Position numbers and translations under genes: made by a program. The notes under the pieces were generated by a model, which made no database searches, had not been told where the DNA came from, and worked only from the letters and a program-made list of their open reading frames with translations. Below, piece by piece: positions 1-8,391 of a stretch of DNA of 64,000 nt (within the stretch, counting starts at the first letter, position 1; each line of letters begins with the position of its first letter). The DNA comes from Lachnospiraceae bacterium UBA7202 (GTDB taxonomy: Bacteria > Bacillota > Clostridia > Lachnospirales > Lachnospiraceae). The DNA lies in contig DKUO01000038.1 of the NCBI GenBank assembly GCA_002490705.1, positions 124,001-188,000 on the forward strand. Reading direction: 5' to 3'.

Positions 1-1
1 G

Positions 2-1171
2 ACGGAAGGAGAAGACATAACGGGCTTTAAGGAATTTATGGATAGAGCGGAAGAAGCAGGGCAGGATGTTTGGTACTGCGTTTCGGATCATGCGTGGCCC
101 ATTCTTGCATGGGAAAAAGACAGCCGGTTCGGTTATACGGTGACCGTCACGGTGCAGGAGGGGGACAGCCTGTGGGAAATCGCTGACGCGGTGTATGGGG
201 ACGGGCATTTCTGGACGCAGATTTATGAGGAGAATCAGGAGCGCATTGGCGGGGACGCGAACCTGATTCTGCCGGGGACGGATCTGGAGATTGTGGTAAA
301 TGCATCCCAGGCGGACTATGCGGCGAAGGGGGATACTTGGGAGCAGGAGAAAACCTTTTTGGAGGTGGGAAGAGAGCGCGGCATAACGCGGTCAGAACTC
401 AAAGGCGCTTATCGCAGACTGCTTGCGGACGATCTTTGGAATGGTGCAGTATGGGAAGAACAGGGAAAGCAGATAAACGACTGGGCGATCGACGATCTGG
501 ACGGAAACGGACAGACGGATATGGTTGTGATGATGGGAAATGGAGGAGGCTGGCTTGTTCCCGGTGAAATTCGGCTTTATTGGAATGATGAACCAGCATA
601 TATCCTGAAGGATGAAAGCGCCTATTATGAGGACGAATTTTGCTTCTGCTTTGGTTTTGGATTTTGGGAGATCCCCAGGATGGGCGATTTTGACAACGAC
701 GGCAATCCGGAACTGGTGATGGAGGTGTTTAACGGCGGCAACGGCGGACCGGGAGGAAGGGATATTTGCCTGTTCCGGCGTGTGGGGGATAAATGGATGG
801 AATGTCTGGAAGAGCTTCCCAATGACCGGGAATGGAGCGGAGAGCCCGGGCTGCGTATTGACGTAGCATGTATCGGTGTGGACCGGTACGAGGCATACTG
901 TCCCTATCTGGATGAACGGATAGAATTTGACGGAAAAAATAGCCGTGAGATCGGAGCGGATGAGTATGGGCGTACGGGCGGCAGAAATGTCCGGGGCTTC
1001 TATCATTTAGAATGTGTGAAATATGAGGGAAAAAACGCCCTTGAGTGCAGGGAGTATCTGTGCGGAGAAGGGGGAAATGTGCACGGCGTCGGAGCAGCGG
1101 TGTTTATCCTGACATGGGATGCGGACGGCGTGTGCCGTGTGGCTGACTGGCGGATAGAGGGATGGAATTGA
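2..1171 (+). CDS. LysM-domain protein with Asp-rich FG-GAP-like repeats (5' partial)
   Basis: The reading frame is open to the left edge, so the N-terminus, including any signal peptide, lies outside the window. Counting from the first in-window ATG (38), residues 33-86 form a LysM-like peptidoglycan-binding module (QEGDSLWEIAD core, then a NPxLIxPGxxL-like end). Two calcium-type loops follow, DLDGNGQTD (about 153-161) and DFDNDGNPE (about 217-225), of the sort found in FG-GAP/VCBS and EF-hand-like repeats. The C-terminal third is Cys- and Gly-containing and not recognised. A role at the cell surface is inferred from LysM. A second protein with the same kind of Asp loop lies at 6463-7182. Exact function unknown. 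Confidence 0.6.
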   Translation, partial: TEGEDITGFKEFMDRAEEAGQDVWYCVSDHAWPILAWEKDSRFGYTVTVTVQEGDSLWEIADAVYGDGHFWTQIYEENQERIGGDANLILPGTDLEIVVNASQADYAAKGDTWEQEKTFLEVGRERGITRSELKGAYRRLLADDLWNGAVWEEQGKQINDWAIDDLDGNGQTDMVVMMGNGGGWLVPGEIRLYWNDEPAYILKDESAYYEDEFCFCFGFGFWEIPRMGDFDNDGNPELVMEVFNGGNGGPGGRDICLFRRVGDKWMECLEELPNDREWSGEPGLRIDVACIGVDRYEAYCPYLDERIEFDGKNSREIGADEYGRTGGRNVRGFYHLECVKYEGKNALECREYLCGEGGNVHGVGAAVFILTWDADGVCRVADWRIEGWN

Positions 1172-1238
1172 AAGGAAACGGTTAAACTGCAGATTTGCCT
1201 TGTTCGGTGTAAAAAATGTATTTTGAGTCAAAAACTCG

Positions 1239-1267
1239 TTGTAATTTTTGTGCTTGCGTGACATAAT
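1239..1267 (+). promoter_or_regulatory. Candidate sigma-A promoter for the DUF4143 ATPase
   Basis: TTGTAA (1239-1244), a 17-nt spacer, then CATAAT (1262-1267). It lies about 30 nt upstream of the ATG at 1299. Four of six bases match at -35 and five of six at -10. No clear terminator separates it from the preceding gene. Confidence 0.4.
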
Positions 1268-1298
1268 ATAGTTGTATTATGACGACGGAGGTGCGCCT

Positions 1299-2606
1299 AT
1301 GTACCGAATTGCGATTGAAAAACTGTTAAGATGGAAAGAAAGTAAGCGCCGCAAGCCGTTAATCATCGAAGGCGCGCGACAAGTCGGGAAGACTTGGCTG
1401 ATGAAAGAATTTGGCAGACAGGCGTATGCGGATACGGTTTATATTAACTTTGACTCTAATTCCAGAATGGCGGAACTGTTTGCATCCGATTTGGATACTG
1501 ACCGTCTGATCATGGGTTTGGAGTTGTATGCAAGCCACAAAATTGACCCGGACAACACGTTGTTGATTTTTGATGAAGTGCAGGAAGTTCCGAGAGCGTT
1601 GACATCTCTCAAATACTTCTATGAAAATGCGCCGCAATATCACATTGTCTGCGCCGGTTCGATGCTCGGTATTGCTTTGCATGAAGGGACATCTTTTCCG
1701 GTGGGCAAGGTTGGTTTCTTAAAGCTTTATCCGCTCTCTTTCAGAGAATTTTTGATGGCAGACGGCAAGGAGCGTTTTGCAGAGCTTCTTGATAAACAGG
1801 ATTTTGGGATGATTACGAGCTTTAGGCAGACGTATATTGATGCCTTGAAGCACTATTACTTTGTCGGCGGTATGCCCGAAGTGGTGCAGAGCTTTGTGGA
1901 GAACAGGGACTTTAACGAGGTCCGTGAGATTCAAAAGCGAATTTTGGCGGCTTATGAGCAGGACTTTTCCAAACATGCTCCCAATGAGATTGTTCCCAAA
2001 ATTCGTATGTTATGGAACAGCATCCCCTCGCAGCTTGCAAAAGAGAATAAGAAATTCATTTACGGGCTCGTCCGTGAGGGCGCCCGTGCAAAGGAATATG
2101 AAACGGCAATTATGTGGCTTTCCGACTGTGGACTTGTCCATAAAGTCAGCCGGGTCAATGGGGCCGGTATCCCGTTGAAAGCTTATGAGGATTTGAAGGC
2201 ATTCAAGCTGTTCCTGGTAGACGTCGGATTGCTTGGTTGTATGACAGGACTGCATCAGTGTACATTACTTGACGGCAATGACCTTTTTGTAGAGTTCAAG
2301 GGAGCTTTGACGGAACAGTATGTTTGCCAGCAGCTTAAAACCATGGAAGATTTGGGCGTTTATTATTACACCAACGACAGAGGTTCCTGTGAGGTTGATT
2401 TCATTCTTGATACAGGGGAACAAATCGTTCCGGTTGAAGTGAAGGCGGAAGTAAACTTAAGGGCCAAGAGTTTGAAAACCTATCAGGAGAAGTTTTCACC
2501 GGATGTATCTGTCCGCACTTCGATGGCGGATTTTAAAAAAGAAGATTGGCTGATCAATTTGCCGCTCTATGCGGTTGAAAAGATTGCTGACATTGACATG
2601 CTTTGA
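1299..2606 (+). CDS. AAA-family ATPase with DUF4143 (AAA_14/DUF4143 protein)
   Basis: A 435-aa protein. The N-terminus carries a P-loop (GARQVGKT, about residues 25-32) and a Walker B strand (LLIFDEVQE). The C-terminal half matches the DUF4143 type, ending in a nuclease-like fold segment (EVDFILDTG, then PVEVKAE) that resembles the D-x(n)-ExK core of PD-(D/E)xK enzymes. Start chosen at ATG 1299 because GGAGG (1287-1291) sits 7 nt upstream; a TTG at 1272 would add nine residues. Such ATPases are widespread in gut bacteria, often singly, and their role is unproven (suggested links are to toxin-antitoxin or DNA-processing functions). The erm promoter overlaps its last codons. Confidence 0.8.
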   Translation: MYRIAIEKLLRWKESKRRKPLIIEGARQVGKTWLMKEFGRQAYADTVYINFDSNSRMAELFASDLDTDRLIMGLELYASHKIDPDNTLLIFDEVQEVPRALTSLKYFYENAPQYHIVCAGSMLGIALHEGTSFPVGKVGFLKLYPLSFREFLMADGKERFAELLDKQDFGMITSFRQTYIDALKHYYFVGGMPEVVQSFVENRDFNEVREIQKRILAAYEQDFSKHAPNEIVPKIRMLWNSIPSQLAKENKKFIYGLVREGARAKEYETAIMWLSDCGLVHKVSRVNGAGIPLKAYEDLKAFKLFLVDVGLLGCMTGLHQCTLLDGNDLFVEFKGALTEQYVCQQLKTMEDLGVYYYTNDRGSCEVDFILDTGEQIVPVEVKAEVNLRAKSLKTYQEKFSPDVSVRTSMADFKKEDWLINLPLYAVEKIADIDML

Positions 2607-2621
2607 GAGCAGTGCTATAGT
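2593..2621 (+). promoter_or_regulatory. Strong sigma-A promoter for the erm leader
   Basis: TTGACA (2593-2598), a 17-nt spacer, TATAGT (2616-2621), with a TGn extended -10 (TGC at 2613-2615). It overlaps the stop codon of the upstream ATPase. The expected start site is near 2628, giving an untranslated leader of about 325 nt before the erm ATG at 2954. Confidence 0.75.
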
Positions 2622-2668
2622 AAATACCATAAATTATATAAAACTTCAATTAGAAAGGTGGCTTTAGC

Positions 2669-2704
2669 GTGGGAGTTTTTATTCGTTGCGCACGCACTCG
2701 ATAA
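2669..2704 (+). CDS. Predicted 11-aa erm leader peptide
   Basis: GTG-started ORF encoding MGVFIRCARTR, preceded by AAAGGTGG (2654-2661) with 7-nt spacing, and lying just downstream of the strong promoter at 2593-2621. It ends in Arg-Thr-Arg, which fits the basic-x-basic (+x+) motif at which macrolide-bound ribosomes are known to stall. Its start resembles known Erm leader peptides that begin MG(I/T)F. A 10-nt stretch inside it (TTTTATTCGT, 2677-2686) is exactly complementary to 2760-2769. A regulatory role is inferred from this arrangement. Confidence 0.6.
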   Translation: MGVFIRCARTR

Positions 2705-2732
2705 TCGGGGCAGTAAAAATCAGATGATTTAG

Positions 2733-2755
2733 TCTCATGTAGATGGGATTTTTTT
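2733..2755 (+). terminator. Leader terminator 1 upstream of erm
   Basis: A stem TCTCAT / ATGGGA (one G-T pair) with a GTAG loop is followed by seven T. A further outer pairing is possible between AAAAATC (2715-2721) and GATTTTT (2747-2753). The stem is short, so this is a weak terminator by itself, but it falls between the leader peptide and erm, where an attenuator would be expected. Confidence 0.45.
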
Positions 2756-2844
2756 GCGTACGAATAAAAGCTGCCATATTTTATGCCGGGCGGATGTGAG
2801 GAAAGTCACATCTGTGCGGTCTGGTCTGCCTTGTTGTTGCGTTT

Positions 2845-2884
2845 AGCGGGAAGATTCTGTTTACGGAGTCTGGCCTGCTTTTTT
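2845..2884 (+). terminator. Leader terminator 2 (attenuator) upstream of erm
   Basis: Stem AGCGGG (2845-2850) with CCTGCT (2874-2879), a small internal loop, then AGATTCT (2852-2858) with GGAGTCT (2865-2871), a 6-nt loop, and a run of six T (2879-2884). It lies 70 nt upstream of the erm start, so transcripts from the promoter at 2593-2621 must pass it. A second hairpin (GATGTGA / TCACATC, 2793-2812) lies just upstream. Confidence 0.6.
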
Positions 2885-2953
2885 ACTGCCTTTTTTCGGG
2901 AATGGATTCGATTACGGAGAAACCGCGGGTACAGGATAAAAAGGAGGCACACT

Positions 2954-3766
2954 ATGCAAAAAGACAGGAGACAGGCAGGCTATGACTATGTAAAACAGGT
3001 ATCGGATTCCCAGAATTTTCTGACAAGCCGGAAATTGATTCAAAGAATCGTCCGTCTTGCAGAGTTTCAGAAGGAAGATCTGGTTCTTGAAATCGGAACG
3101 GGAAAAGGGCATTTGACGGAGGCGTTGTGCCAAAAGGCCGGAAAGGTTTGTTCGGTGGAAATCGACCGGGAGCTTATGGAGAATGCAAGAAAACGCCTTA
3201 CAAAGTATTCCAATGTAGAATTGGTAGTGGGTGACTTCATGAAGTATCATCTGCCAGGAAAAGGCGCTTATCAGGTATTTGCCAATATCCCGTTTTTTCT
3301 GACCACACAGATTGTGGAAAAACTGACGTCGGGGGCAAATCCGCCTACGGATATCTGGCTTGTGATGGAGAAGGGAGCGGCCAAACGGTTCATGGGACTT
3401 CCGAAAGAAACCAAGAAATCCCTGGAGCTTAAGGTCGGGTGGGAGATCAAGACGGTGTATCATTTCCGAAGGGAGGATTTTCATCCGAAGCCCTCTGTGG
3501 ACTGTGTTCTGGTACATTTCAGGAAAAAAGCGGTTCCGGATTTAAACAGGAGGGAGTACCGGGAATTTCAACAGTTTATCGAGCGGGCCATGAAATACGG
3601 TATGACGGGAAAAGGAGGGCCGCTGACGAAGCGGCAGGTGACGGCGGCGCTCCGGCGGGCAGGGCTGTCCTATGCCCATGAAGACGGCGTCACGCTTTAC
3701 ATTCAGTGGCTTTGTCTGTTCCGATGTTATCAGGAGCTAAGATTCCCGGCAAAAGGAAGAAAATAG
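2954..3766 (+). CDS. erm: Erm-type 23S rRNA (adenine-N6)-dimethyltransferase
   Basis: A 270-aa Rossmann-fold methyltransferase. Erm hallmarks: SQNFLTS near residue 19, SAM motif I EIGTGKGHLT (46-55), acidic motif II end SVEID, and the catalytic N-I-P-F motif (111-114; F replaces the commoner Y). FHPKP follows, as in Erm and KsgA. SQNFLTS/EIGTGKGHLT favours Erm over KsgA. Known Erm enzymes dimethylate 23S A2058 and confer macrolide-lincosamide-streptogramin B resistance; that activity is inferred here. The start is set by AAGGAGG (2941-2947), 6 nt before the ATG; the frame stays open upstream to 2783 but has no comparable site there. The long leader with terminators suggests inducible expression. 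The class within Erm cannot be assigned by eye. Confidence 0.85.
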   Translation: MQKDRRQAGYDYVKQVSDSQNFLTSRKLIQRIVRLAEFQKEDLVLEIGTGKGHLTEALCQKAGKVCSVEIDRELMENARKRLTKYSNVELVVGDFMKYHLPGKGAYQVFANIPFFLTTQIVEKLTSGANPPTDIWLVMEKGAAKRFMGLPKETKKSLELKVGWEIKTVYHFRREDFHPKPSVDCVLVHFRKKAVPDLNRREYREFQQFIERAMKYGMTGKGGPLTKRQVTAALRRAGLSYAHEDGVTLYIQWLCLFRCYQELRFPAKGRK

Positions 3767-3794
3767 TTGACAAATTCCGTCAGTATAATAGAAT
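3767..3794 (+). promoter_or_regulatory. Promoter for leuS
   Basis: TTGACA (3767-3772) directly after the erm stop codon, a 16-nt spacer, and TAGAAT (3789-3794). An overlapping TATAAT at 3784 is only 11 nt from the -35. The resulting leader of about 110 nt holds no T-box consensus. Confidence 0.6.
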
Positions 3795-3910
3795 AGAAAG
3801 CGTATGAGTAAAACGCTTGAAACTGTGGCAGACAGGGCATTCCCGGCTACAGATTGCGATAAGCTTTAAGAAGAAAAGCCGTATGCGGCAGGAAAGGGTT
3901 GGATGGCAAA

Positions 3911-6439
3911 ATGGCAGAAGTTTACAATCACAGAGAAGTGGAGACGAAGTGGCAGAAAATCTGGGACGACGAAAAAGCGTTTCAGACTTCGGAGGATTAT
4001 TCCAAACCGAAATACTATGCGCTGGTAGAGTTTCCTTATCCGTCGGGGCAGGGACTGCATGTAGGACACCCGCGTCCCTACACGGCGCTTGACATTGTGG
4101 CGAGAAAGCGGAGGATGCAGGGCTACAACGTGCTCTATCCCATGGGCTGGGACGCCTTTGGGCTTCCCACGGAAAACTATGCGATCAAAAACCACATTCA
4201 TCCGAAGATTGTGACGAAAAATAATGTGGCGCGTTTTAAGAGTCAGCTTCATTCTCTGGGGTATTCCTTTGACTGGGAGAGAGAAGTCAACACCACCGAT
4301 CCAAATTACTATAAGTGGACCCAGTGGATTTTCCTGAAACTGTTTAAGGCCGGACTTGCTTACAAGTCTGAAATGCCGATTAACTGGTGTACGTCCTGTA
4401 AGGTGGGCCTTGCCAATGAGGAAGTGGTGAACGGCGTCTGCGAGCGCTGCGGCTCCGAGGTGGTGCGCAAGGTCAAGAGCCAGTGGATGTTAAAGATTAC
4501 GGAGTATGCGGATAAGCTGATCGAAGGACTTGATACGGTGGATTATGTGGAGCGCGTCAAAGTGTCCCAGAAGAACTGGATCGGCAAATCCATGGGCGCG
4601 GAAGTGGACTTTTCCATCAAGGATAAGGAGGATAAGCTCCGCATCTATACGACCCGCTGTGACACCCTGTTCGGGGCAACCTATATGGTGGTGTCCCCGG
4701 AGCATCCGATCATTGATAAATATAAGGATGAGTTGAAGAATTGGGACGAGATCTGCGCTTATCGTGAGCAGGCCGCGAGAAAGTCCGATTTTGAGCGGGC
4801 GGAGCTTGCCAAGGAAAAGACAGGCGTGCGTATCGACGGCATGGCGGCGGTCAATCCGGTGAACGGCAAGGAGATTCCCATTTATATATCTGATTATGTG
4901 CTGATGAGCTACGGTACGGGTGCGATCATGGCGGTGCCGGCCCACGATGAGAGAGACTGGGATTTTGCCAAGAAGTTCGGTCTGCCGATCATTGAAGTGG
5001 TGGCAGGCGGAAAGGACGTGCAGGAGGAGGTTTACACAGACGTGGCGGAGGGCACGCTTGTAAACTCTGATTTCCTGAATGGTCTTTCCGTGGCCGAGGC
5101 CAAGGAGAAAATGATCGCATTTCTCGAAGAGAAAGGTGTTGGATGTGCCAAGACCAACTTTAAGCTGCGCGACTGGGTATTTTCCAGACAGCGTTACTGG
5201 GGCGAGCCGATCCCCATTGTGCACTGTGAGAAATGCGGTTTTGTGCCGCTTGATGAAAGCGAACTGCCTTTGGAGCTTCCCGAGGTGGAGAGCTACATGC
5301 CTACGGACAACGGAGAATCGCCGTTGGCTGCGATGACTGATTGGGTCAATACAACCTGCCCCTGCTGTGGCGGGCCTGCCAAGCGGGAAACTGATACCAT
5401 GCCGCAGTGGGCGGGGTCTTCCTGGTATTTCCTGCGCTATACGGACCCGAAGAACGAGGAGGCGCTTGCCAGTAAGGAAGCGTTGGATTACTGGATGCCT
5501 GTGGACTGGTATAACGGCGGTATGGAGCATACCACCCTGCATCTGCTTTACTCCCGTTTCTGGCATAAATTCCTTTATGATGAAAAGGTGGTGCCCTGTC
5601 CGGAGCCCTATGCGAAGCGGACGTCCCACGGCATGATTCTCGGCCTGAACCCGCATTGCTTCTCCAATCTGCCCGCAGCAGAGCAGGAGGCGCTCGTAAA
5701 GGAGCACGGCAGTGAGAAAGCGGCGAAGGAGGCCCTGAAAGAAAAATACGGCGAGATGGCGGACCATCCGGTTGTGAAGATGTCAAAGTCTCTCGGCAAT
5801 GTGGTGAACCCGGACGATATTGTGACAGAGTACGGCGCGGATACGCTGCGTACCTACGAAATGTTTATCGGCGCCTTTGAGCTCAGCGCCGGCTGGAGTG
5901 AGGACGGTGTGAAGGGCTGCCGCAGATTTTTGGAGAGAGTTTGGAAATTACAGGATATTCTGACAGACGATCCGGGATATTCTACAGATATGGAAATCAA
6001 AATGCACCAGACCATCAAGAAGGTGGATAGCGATTTTGAGAATCTCAAATACAATACGGCGATTGCGGCGATGATGACCCTTGTCAATGAGTTTTATAAG
6101 AAAAACGCGGTGACCAGGGGAGAATTTAAGACGTTACTCACCATGCTCAATCCGGTTGCGCCCCATATCACGGAGGAATTGTGGCAGGCGGTGGGCTTTG
6201 ACGGCAGAGTCTATCAGACCACATGGCCCGAGTACGAGGAGGCAAAGACCATAGAAGCCACGGTGGAGATTGTGGTACAGATTAATGGCAAGAACAGGGC
6301 AACGCTGACCATCGGTAAGGATGATCCCAAGGATGAGGTCATTGCAAAAGCAAAAGAGGCGGTTGCGGATAAGCTGACGGGGACGATTGTAAAAGAGATT
6401 TATGTGCCGGGAAGGCTTGTGAATATCGTACAGAAGTAG
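3911..6439 (+). CDS. leuS: Leucyl-tRNA synthetase
   Basis: Class Ia aminoacyl-tRNA synthetase that charges tRNA-Leu in the cytoplasm. 842 aa from ATG 3911, with the typical N-terminus YNHREVETKWQKIW. The HIGH-type motif is HVGH (about residues 50-53) inside YPSGQGLHVGH; the KMSKS motif is intact at 623-627. Cys-x2-Cys pairs (WCTSCKVG, CERCGS) suggest a zinc module, and the CP1 editing domain lies between (TTRCDTLFGATY; GTGAIMAVPAHDERD). The C-terminal anticodon-binding and tail regions are present, so the gene looks complete. A TTG at 3899 in the same frame is closer to the GGAAAGGG site, but the family start fits 3911. Monocistronic apart from possible read-through to the next gene. Confidence 0.95.
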   Translation: MAEVYNHREVETKWQKIWDDEKAFQTSEDYSKPKYYALVEFPYPSGQGLHVGHPRPYTALDIVARKRRMQGYNVLYPMGWDAFGLPTENYAIKNHIHPKIVTKNNVARFKSQLHSLGYSFDWEREVNTTDPNYYKWTQWIFLKLFKAGLAYKSEMPINWCTSCKVGLANEEVVNGVCERCGSEVVRKVKSQWMLKITEYADKLIEGLDTVDYVERVKVSQKNWIGKSMGAEVDFSIKDKEDKLRIYTTRCDTLFGATYMVVSPEHPIIDKYKDELKNWDEICAYREQAARKSDFERAELAKEKTGVRIDGMAAVNPVNGKEIPIYISDYVLMSYGTGAIMAVPAHDERDWDFAKKFGLPIIEVVAGGKDVQEEVYTDVAEGTLVNSDFLNGLSVAEAKEKMIAFLEEKGVGCAKTNFKLRDWVFSRQRYWGEPIPIVHCEKCGFVPLDESELPLELPEVESYMPTDNGESPLAAMTDWVNTTCPCCGGPAKRETDTMPQWAGSSWYFLRYTDPKNEEALASKEALDYWMPVDWYNGGMEHTTLHLLYSRFWHKFLYDEKVVPCPEPYAKRTSHGMILGLNPHCFSNLPAAEQEALVKEHGSEKAAKEALKEKYGEMADHPVVKMSKSLGNVVNPDDIVTEYGADTLRTYEMFIGAFELSAGWSEDGVKGCRRFLERVWKLQDILTDDPGYSTDMEIKMHQTIKKVDSDFENLKYNTAIAAMMTLVNEFYKKNAVTRGEFKTLLTMLNPVAPHITEELWQAVGFDGRVYQTTWPEYEEAKTIEATVEIVVQINGKNRATLTIGKDDPKDEVIAKAKEAVADKLTGTIVKEIYVPGRLVNIVQK

Positions 6440-6462
6440 GAAAATACAAGGGCTGGGTGAAA

Positions 6463-7182
6463 ATGAGTGTTTTATCCATACTGCTGACAACGATAGATTG
6501 TTCTGTCTATATTATGACAGCGGCAGGCAGTGGTAGTCCGCTGCCTGCTCCATTGGTACAGACGGCCGTCATGCTGCCAAGAGAAGATATTTACGATATG
6601 TACCTTGATAAGTGCAAGGTGGAAGATTACAATGGGGACGGCATACCCGAAGTTTATCTTGCGGCGGCAAGCGGTTGGGAATACTATGTATATTTTTATC
6701 TGGACGGCGAGATGCATTCTGTGGAGGATTTGACACCGTGGGCCTGGTCCAGTGACCTGTGTTATACGTCGGATGGACATTTGGCGCTGCATACATGGTC
6801 GCATACTGAGGGGACAGCAGGATACGATCAGTGCAGAATCTACGAATGGACAAAAGAAGGGTATCGTTTGTCGGGGGATTTGTGGAGTGTGCCAGACGAA
6901 AGGGATTGGGATGGGACGCTTCTCAACTGTGTATATATCTCAAAAGAGGAGCCGTTTGATCCGGTGTCGTCCGAGGTGGAAGATGGCGTCTATGATGAAT
7001 TTCTGATTTCAAAGGAAGAATATGAGAAAAGAATAAGTAATCTCGGAACGATGACCTCTGTTTTTGAGGATGGACTGGAATGGGGCTGGAACTTCTGGCA
7101 GGAAAACGATTATGAAGATTCCTCTGTGTTAGAGGGAGTTTACAGGCAGATTCAAGGAGAAATACTGAATTGGCATGATTGA
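6463..7182 (+). CDS. Unknown protein with a calcium-type Asp loop
   Basis: 239 aa from ATG 6463 (a GTG at 6457 is also possible). The N-terminal 25 residues are fairly hydrophobic (LSILLTTID...), possibly a weak signal or membrane segment. One DYNGDGIPE loop near residue 50 resembles the FG-GAP/dockerin type and matches the DxDGNG loops of the protein at the left edge of the window. The rest is rich in Trp, Tyr and acidic residues and is not recognised. It starts only 24 nt after leuS and has no clear promoter or ribosome binding site of its own. An extracytoplasmic location is a guess. Confidence 0.6.
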   Translation: MSVLSILLTTIDCSVYIMTAAGSGSPLPAPLVQTAVMLPREDIYDMYLDKCKVEDYNGDGIPEVYLAAASGWEYYVYFYLDGEMHSVEDLTPWAWSSDLCYTSDGHLALHTWSHTEGTAGYDQCRIYEWTKEGYRLSGDLWSVPDERDWDGTLLNCVYISKEEPFDPVSSEVEDGVYDEFLISKEEYEKRISNLGTMTSVFEDGLEWGWNFWQENDYEDSSVLEGVYRQIQGEILNWHD

Positions 7183-7254
7183 CGCATACATGCAGGAAGA
7201 CAGGTAAAAGCGGTGAAATGGTCATGATTTTGAATGACTAAGCGAGGGAGCGAA

Positions 7255-8085
7255 ATGTTTGTCGATTACCATGTGCATACGCAGTATAGCGATGATTCTG
7301 ATTATCCCATGGAAGAGGTGGTGAAGGACGCCATAAGACTTGGCATGGACGAAATCTGCTTTACAGACCATGTGGACTATGGCGCCAAGGTGGACTTGGA
7401 CAGCGGGGAAGAGATTCCTTATTGTAACGGCCTTGCCATGGTGAATGTGGATTATCCGGCCTATGTCAGACAGATCGGAGAATTGCGGGAACGGTATGGC
7501 AGTCAACTCACCATACGGATGGGGCTGGAATTCGGGATGCAGGTCCACACCATTCCGAAATTTGAGGCCCTGTATGCCAGATATCCCTTTGATTTTATTA
7601 TTTTGTCTGTGCATCAGGTGGAAGATAAGGGATTCTGGTCACAGGAATTTCAGCAGGGACGCACGCAGAAGGAATACAACGAGCGCTATTATGAGGAACT
7701 GCTTTCTCTGGTAAGGCAGTATCAGAATTACAGCGTGCTGGGGCATCTGGACCTGATTGTCAGATATGATAAAATGGGAATTTATCCGTTCAGATATGTA
7801 AGGCATTATGTGGAGGAGATTCTACAGGAAGTGATCAAGAACGGGAAGGGGATTGAGGTGAACACCTCGTCCCACCGTTACGGGCTGACAGACGCCACGC
7901 CCTCAGCGGAAATCCTTAAGATGTATCATGATATGGGCGGACAGATTGTTACGCTTGGAAGTGACAGCCATGCGCCTGCCCATCTGGGGACTTACATGGC
8001 GGAGGCAAAGGAACTATTAAAATCCATAGGATTTGAAAGTTTTTGTACCTATGAGAGAATGCAGCCAATTTTTCATAGACTGTAA
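7255..8085 (+). CDS. PHP-domain phosphatase, histidinol-phosphatase (HisJ) family
   Basis: 276 aa. The N-terminal metal-binding motif HVHTQYSDD and the downstream FTDHVD, EFGMQ, LSVHQV, GHLDLI and SDSHAP motifs are those of the polymerase-and-histidinol-phosphatase (PHP) family, with all usual His/Asp ligands visible. Members of the HisJ/HisK type hydrolyse L-histidinol phosphate in histidine synthesis; no other his gene is nearby, so the substrate could differ. The start is set by AGCGAGGGAG at about 7241-7250, upstream of ATG 7255. A longer version from 7234 would overlap that site. It ends at a bidirectional terminator facing the minus-strand gene cluster. Confidence 0.8.
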   Translation: MFVDYHVHTQYSDDSDYPMEEVVKDAIRLGMDEICFTDHVDYGAKVDLDSGEEIPYCNGLAMVNVDYPAYVRQIGELRERYGSQLTIRMGLEFGMQVHTIPKFEALYARYPFDFIILSVHQVEDKGFWSQEFQQGRTQKEYNERYYEELLSLVRQYQNYSVLGHLDLIVRYDKMGIYPFRYVRHYVEEILQEVIKNGKGIEVNTSSHRYGLTDATPSAEILKMYHDMGGQIVTLGSDSHAPAHLGTYMAEAKELLKSIGFESFCTYERMQPIFHRL

Positions 8086-8122
8086 AAGGGGCGGTGCGTG
8101 CGGCGCATCACCCTCTTTTTTT
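8084..8122. terminator. Bidirectional terminator between convergent genes
   Basis: An imperfect stem (AGGGGCGGTGCG with CGCATCACCCTC, including wobble pairs) has A-runs on the left and seven T on the right. It overlaps the last bases of both the PHP gene (+) and the unknown gene at 8108 (-). Confidence 0.65.
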
Positions 8123-8380
8123 ACGCATCCGCATCATCTTGTCAATGACGGCGGCGTCTTCCGGTGTAGATTCTTTTTTGATCACGGCTACAATGGTATC
8201 AATCTCCTCATCGGAGAAAGTGATATGATCTGCCTGCCCTTTTTTGGCTACGGCCATCAGGAAGGGGAGCATCTGTTCCCGCTGTAGGCCGCGGCTTTCG
8301 AAGACGAGGGCTTGTAAAAATTCCAGTTTTGCGCTGTCTATTCCGGCGAGAGCCGGGTCGTTCATCCAATCTTTTGACAT
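8108..8380 (-). CDS. Conserved-looking unknown protein
   Basis: 90 aa, helical and charged, ending in a basic tail (MMRMRKKRG). No family recognised. Start placed at the second ATG (8380) because AAGGAG precedes it by 6 nt; the upstream ATG at 8395 overlaps the stop of the preceding gene by 4 nt (ATGA). It is the second gene of a two-gene minus-strand unit with 8392-8949, which implies a joint function. No membrane segment and no cysteines are seen. Confidence 0.6.
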   Translation of the reverse strand: MSKDWMNDPALAGIDSAKLEFLQALVFESRGLQREQMLPFLMAVAKKGQADHITFSDEEIDTIVAVIKKESTPEDAAVIDKMMRMRKKRG

Positions 8381-8391
8381 GGGTAACTCCT

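Noticed and set aside
2783..2953. In-frame 57-codon N-terminal extension of erm from ATG 2783
   Set aside because: The strong AAGGAGG site at 2941 and the family N-terminus support ATG 2954. The extension is rich in Cys, Arg and Phe, spans a terminator hairpin and resembles no Erm N-terminus.
3795..3910. Possible T-box leader upstream of leuS
   Set aside because: The expected T-box consensus and a terminator/antiterminator pair are absent; only a small GCCG-TATG-CGGC hairpin is visible.
4490..5767. 425-codon minus-strand ORF inside leuS
   Set aside because: It is antisense to conserved leuS motifs, and its composition (rich in His, Arg and Leu) is that of a shadow frame in GC-rich DNA.
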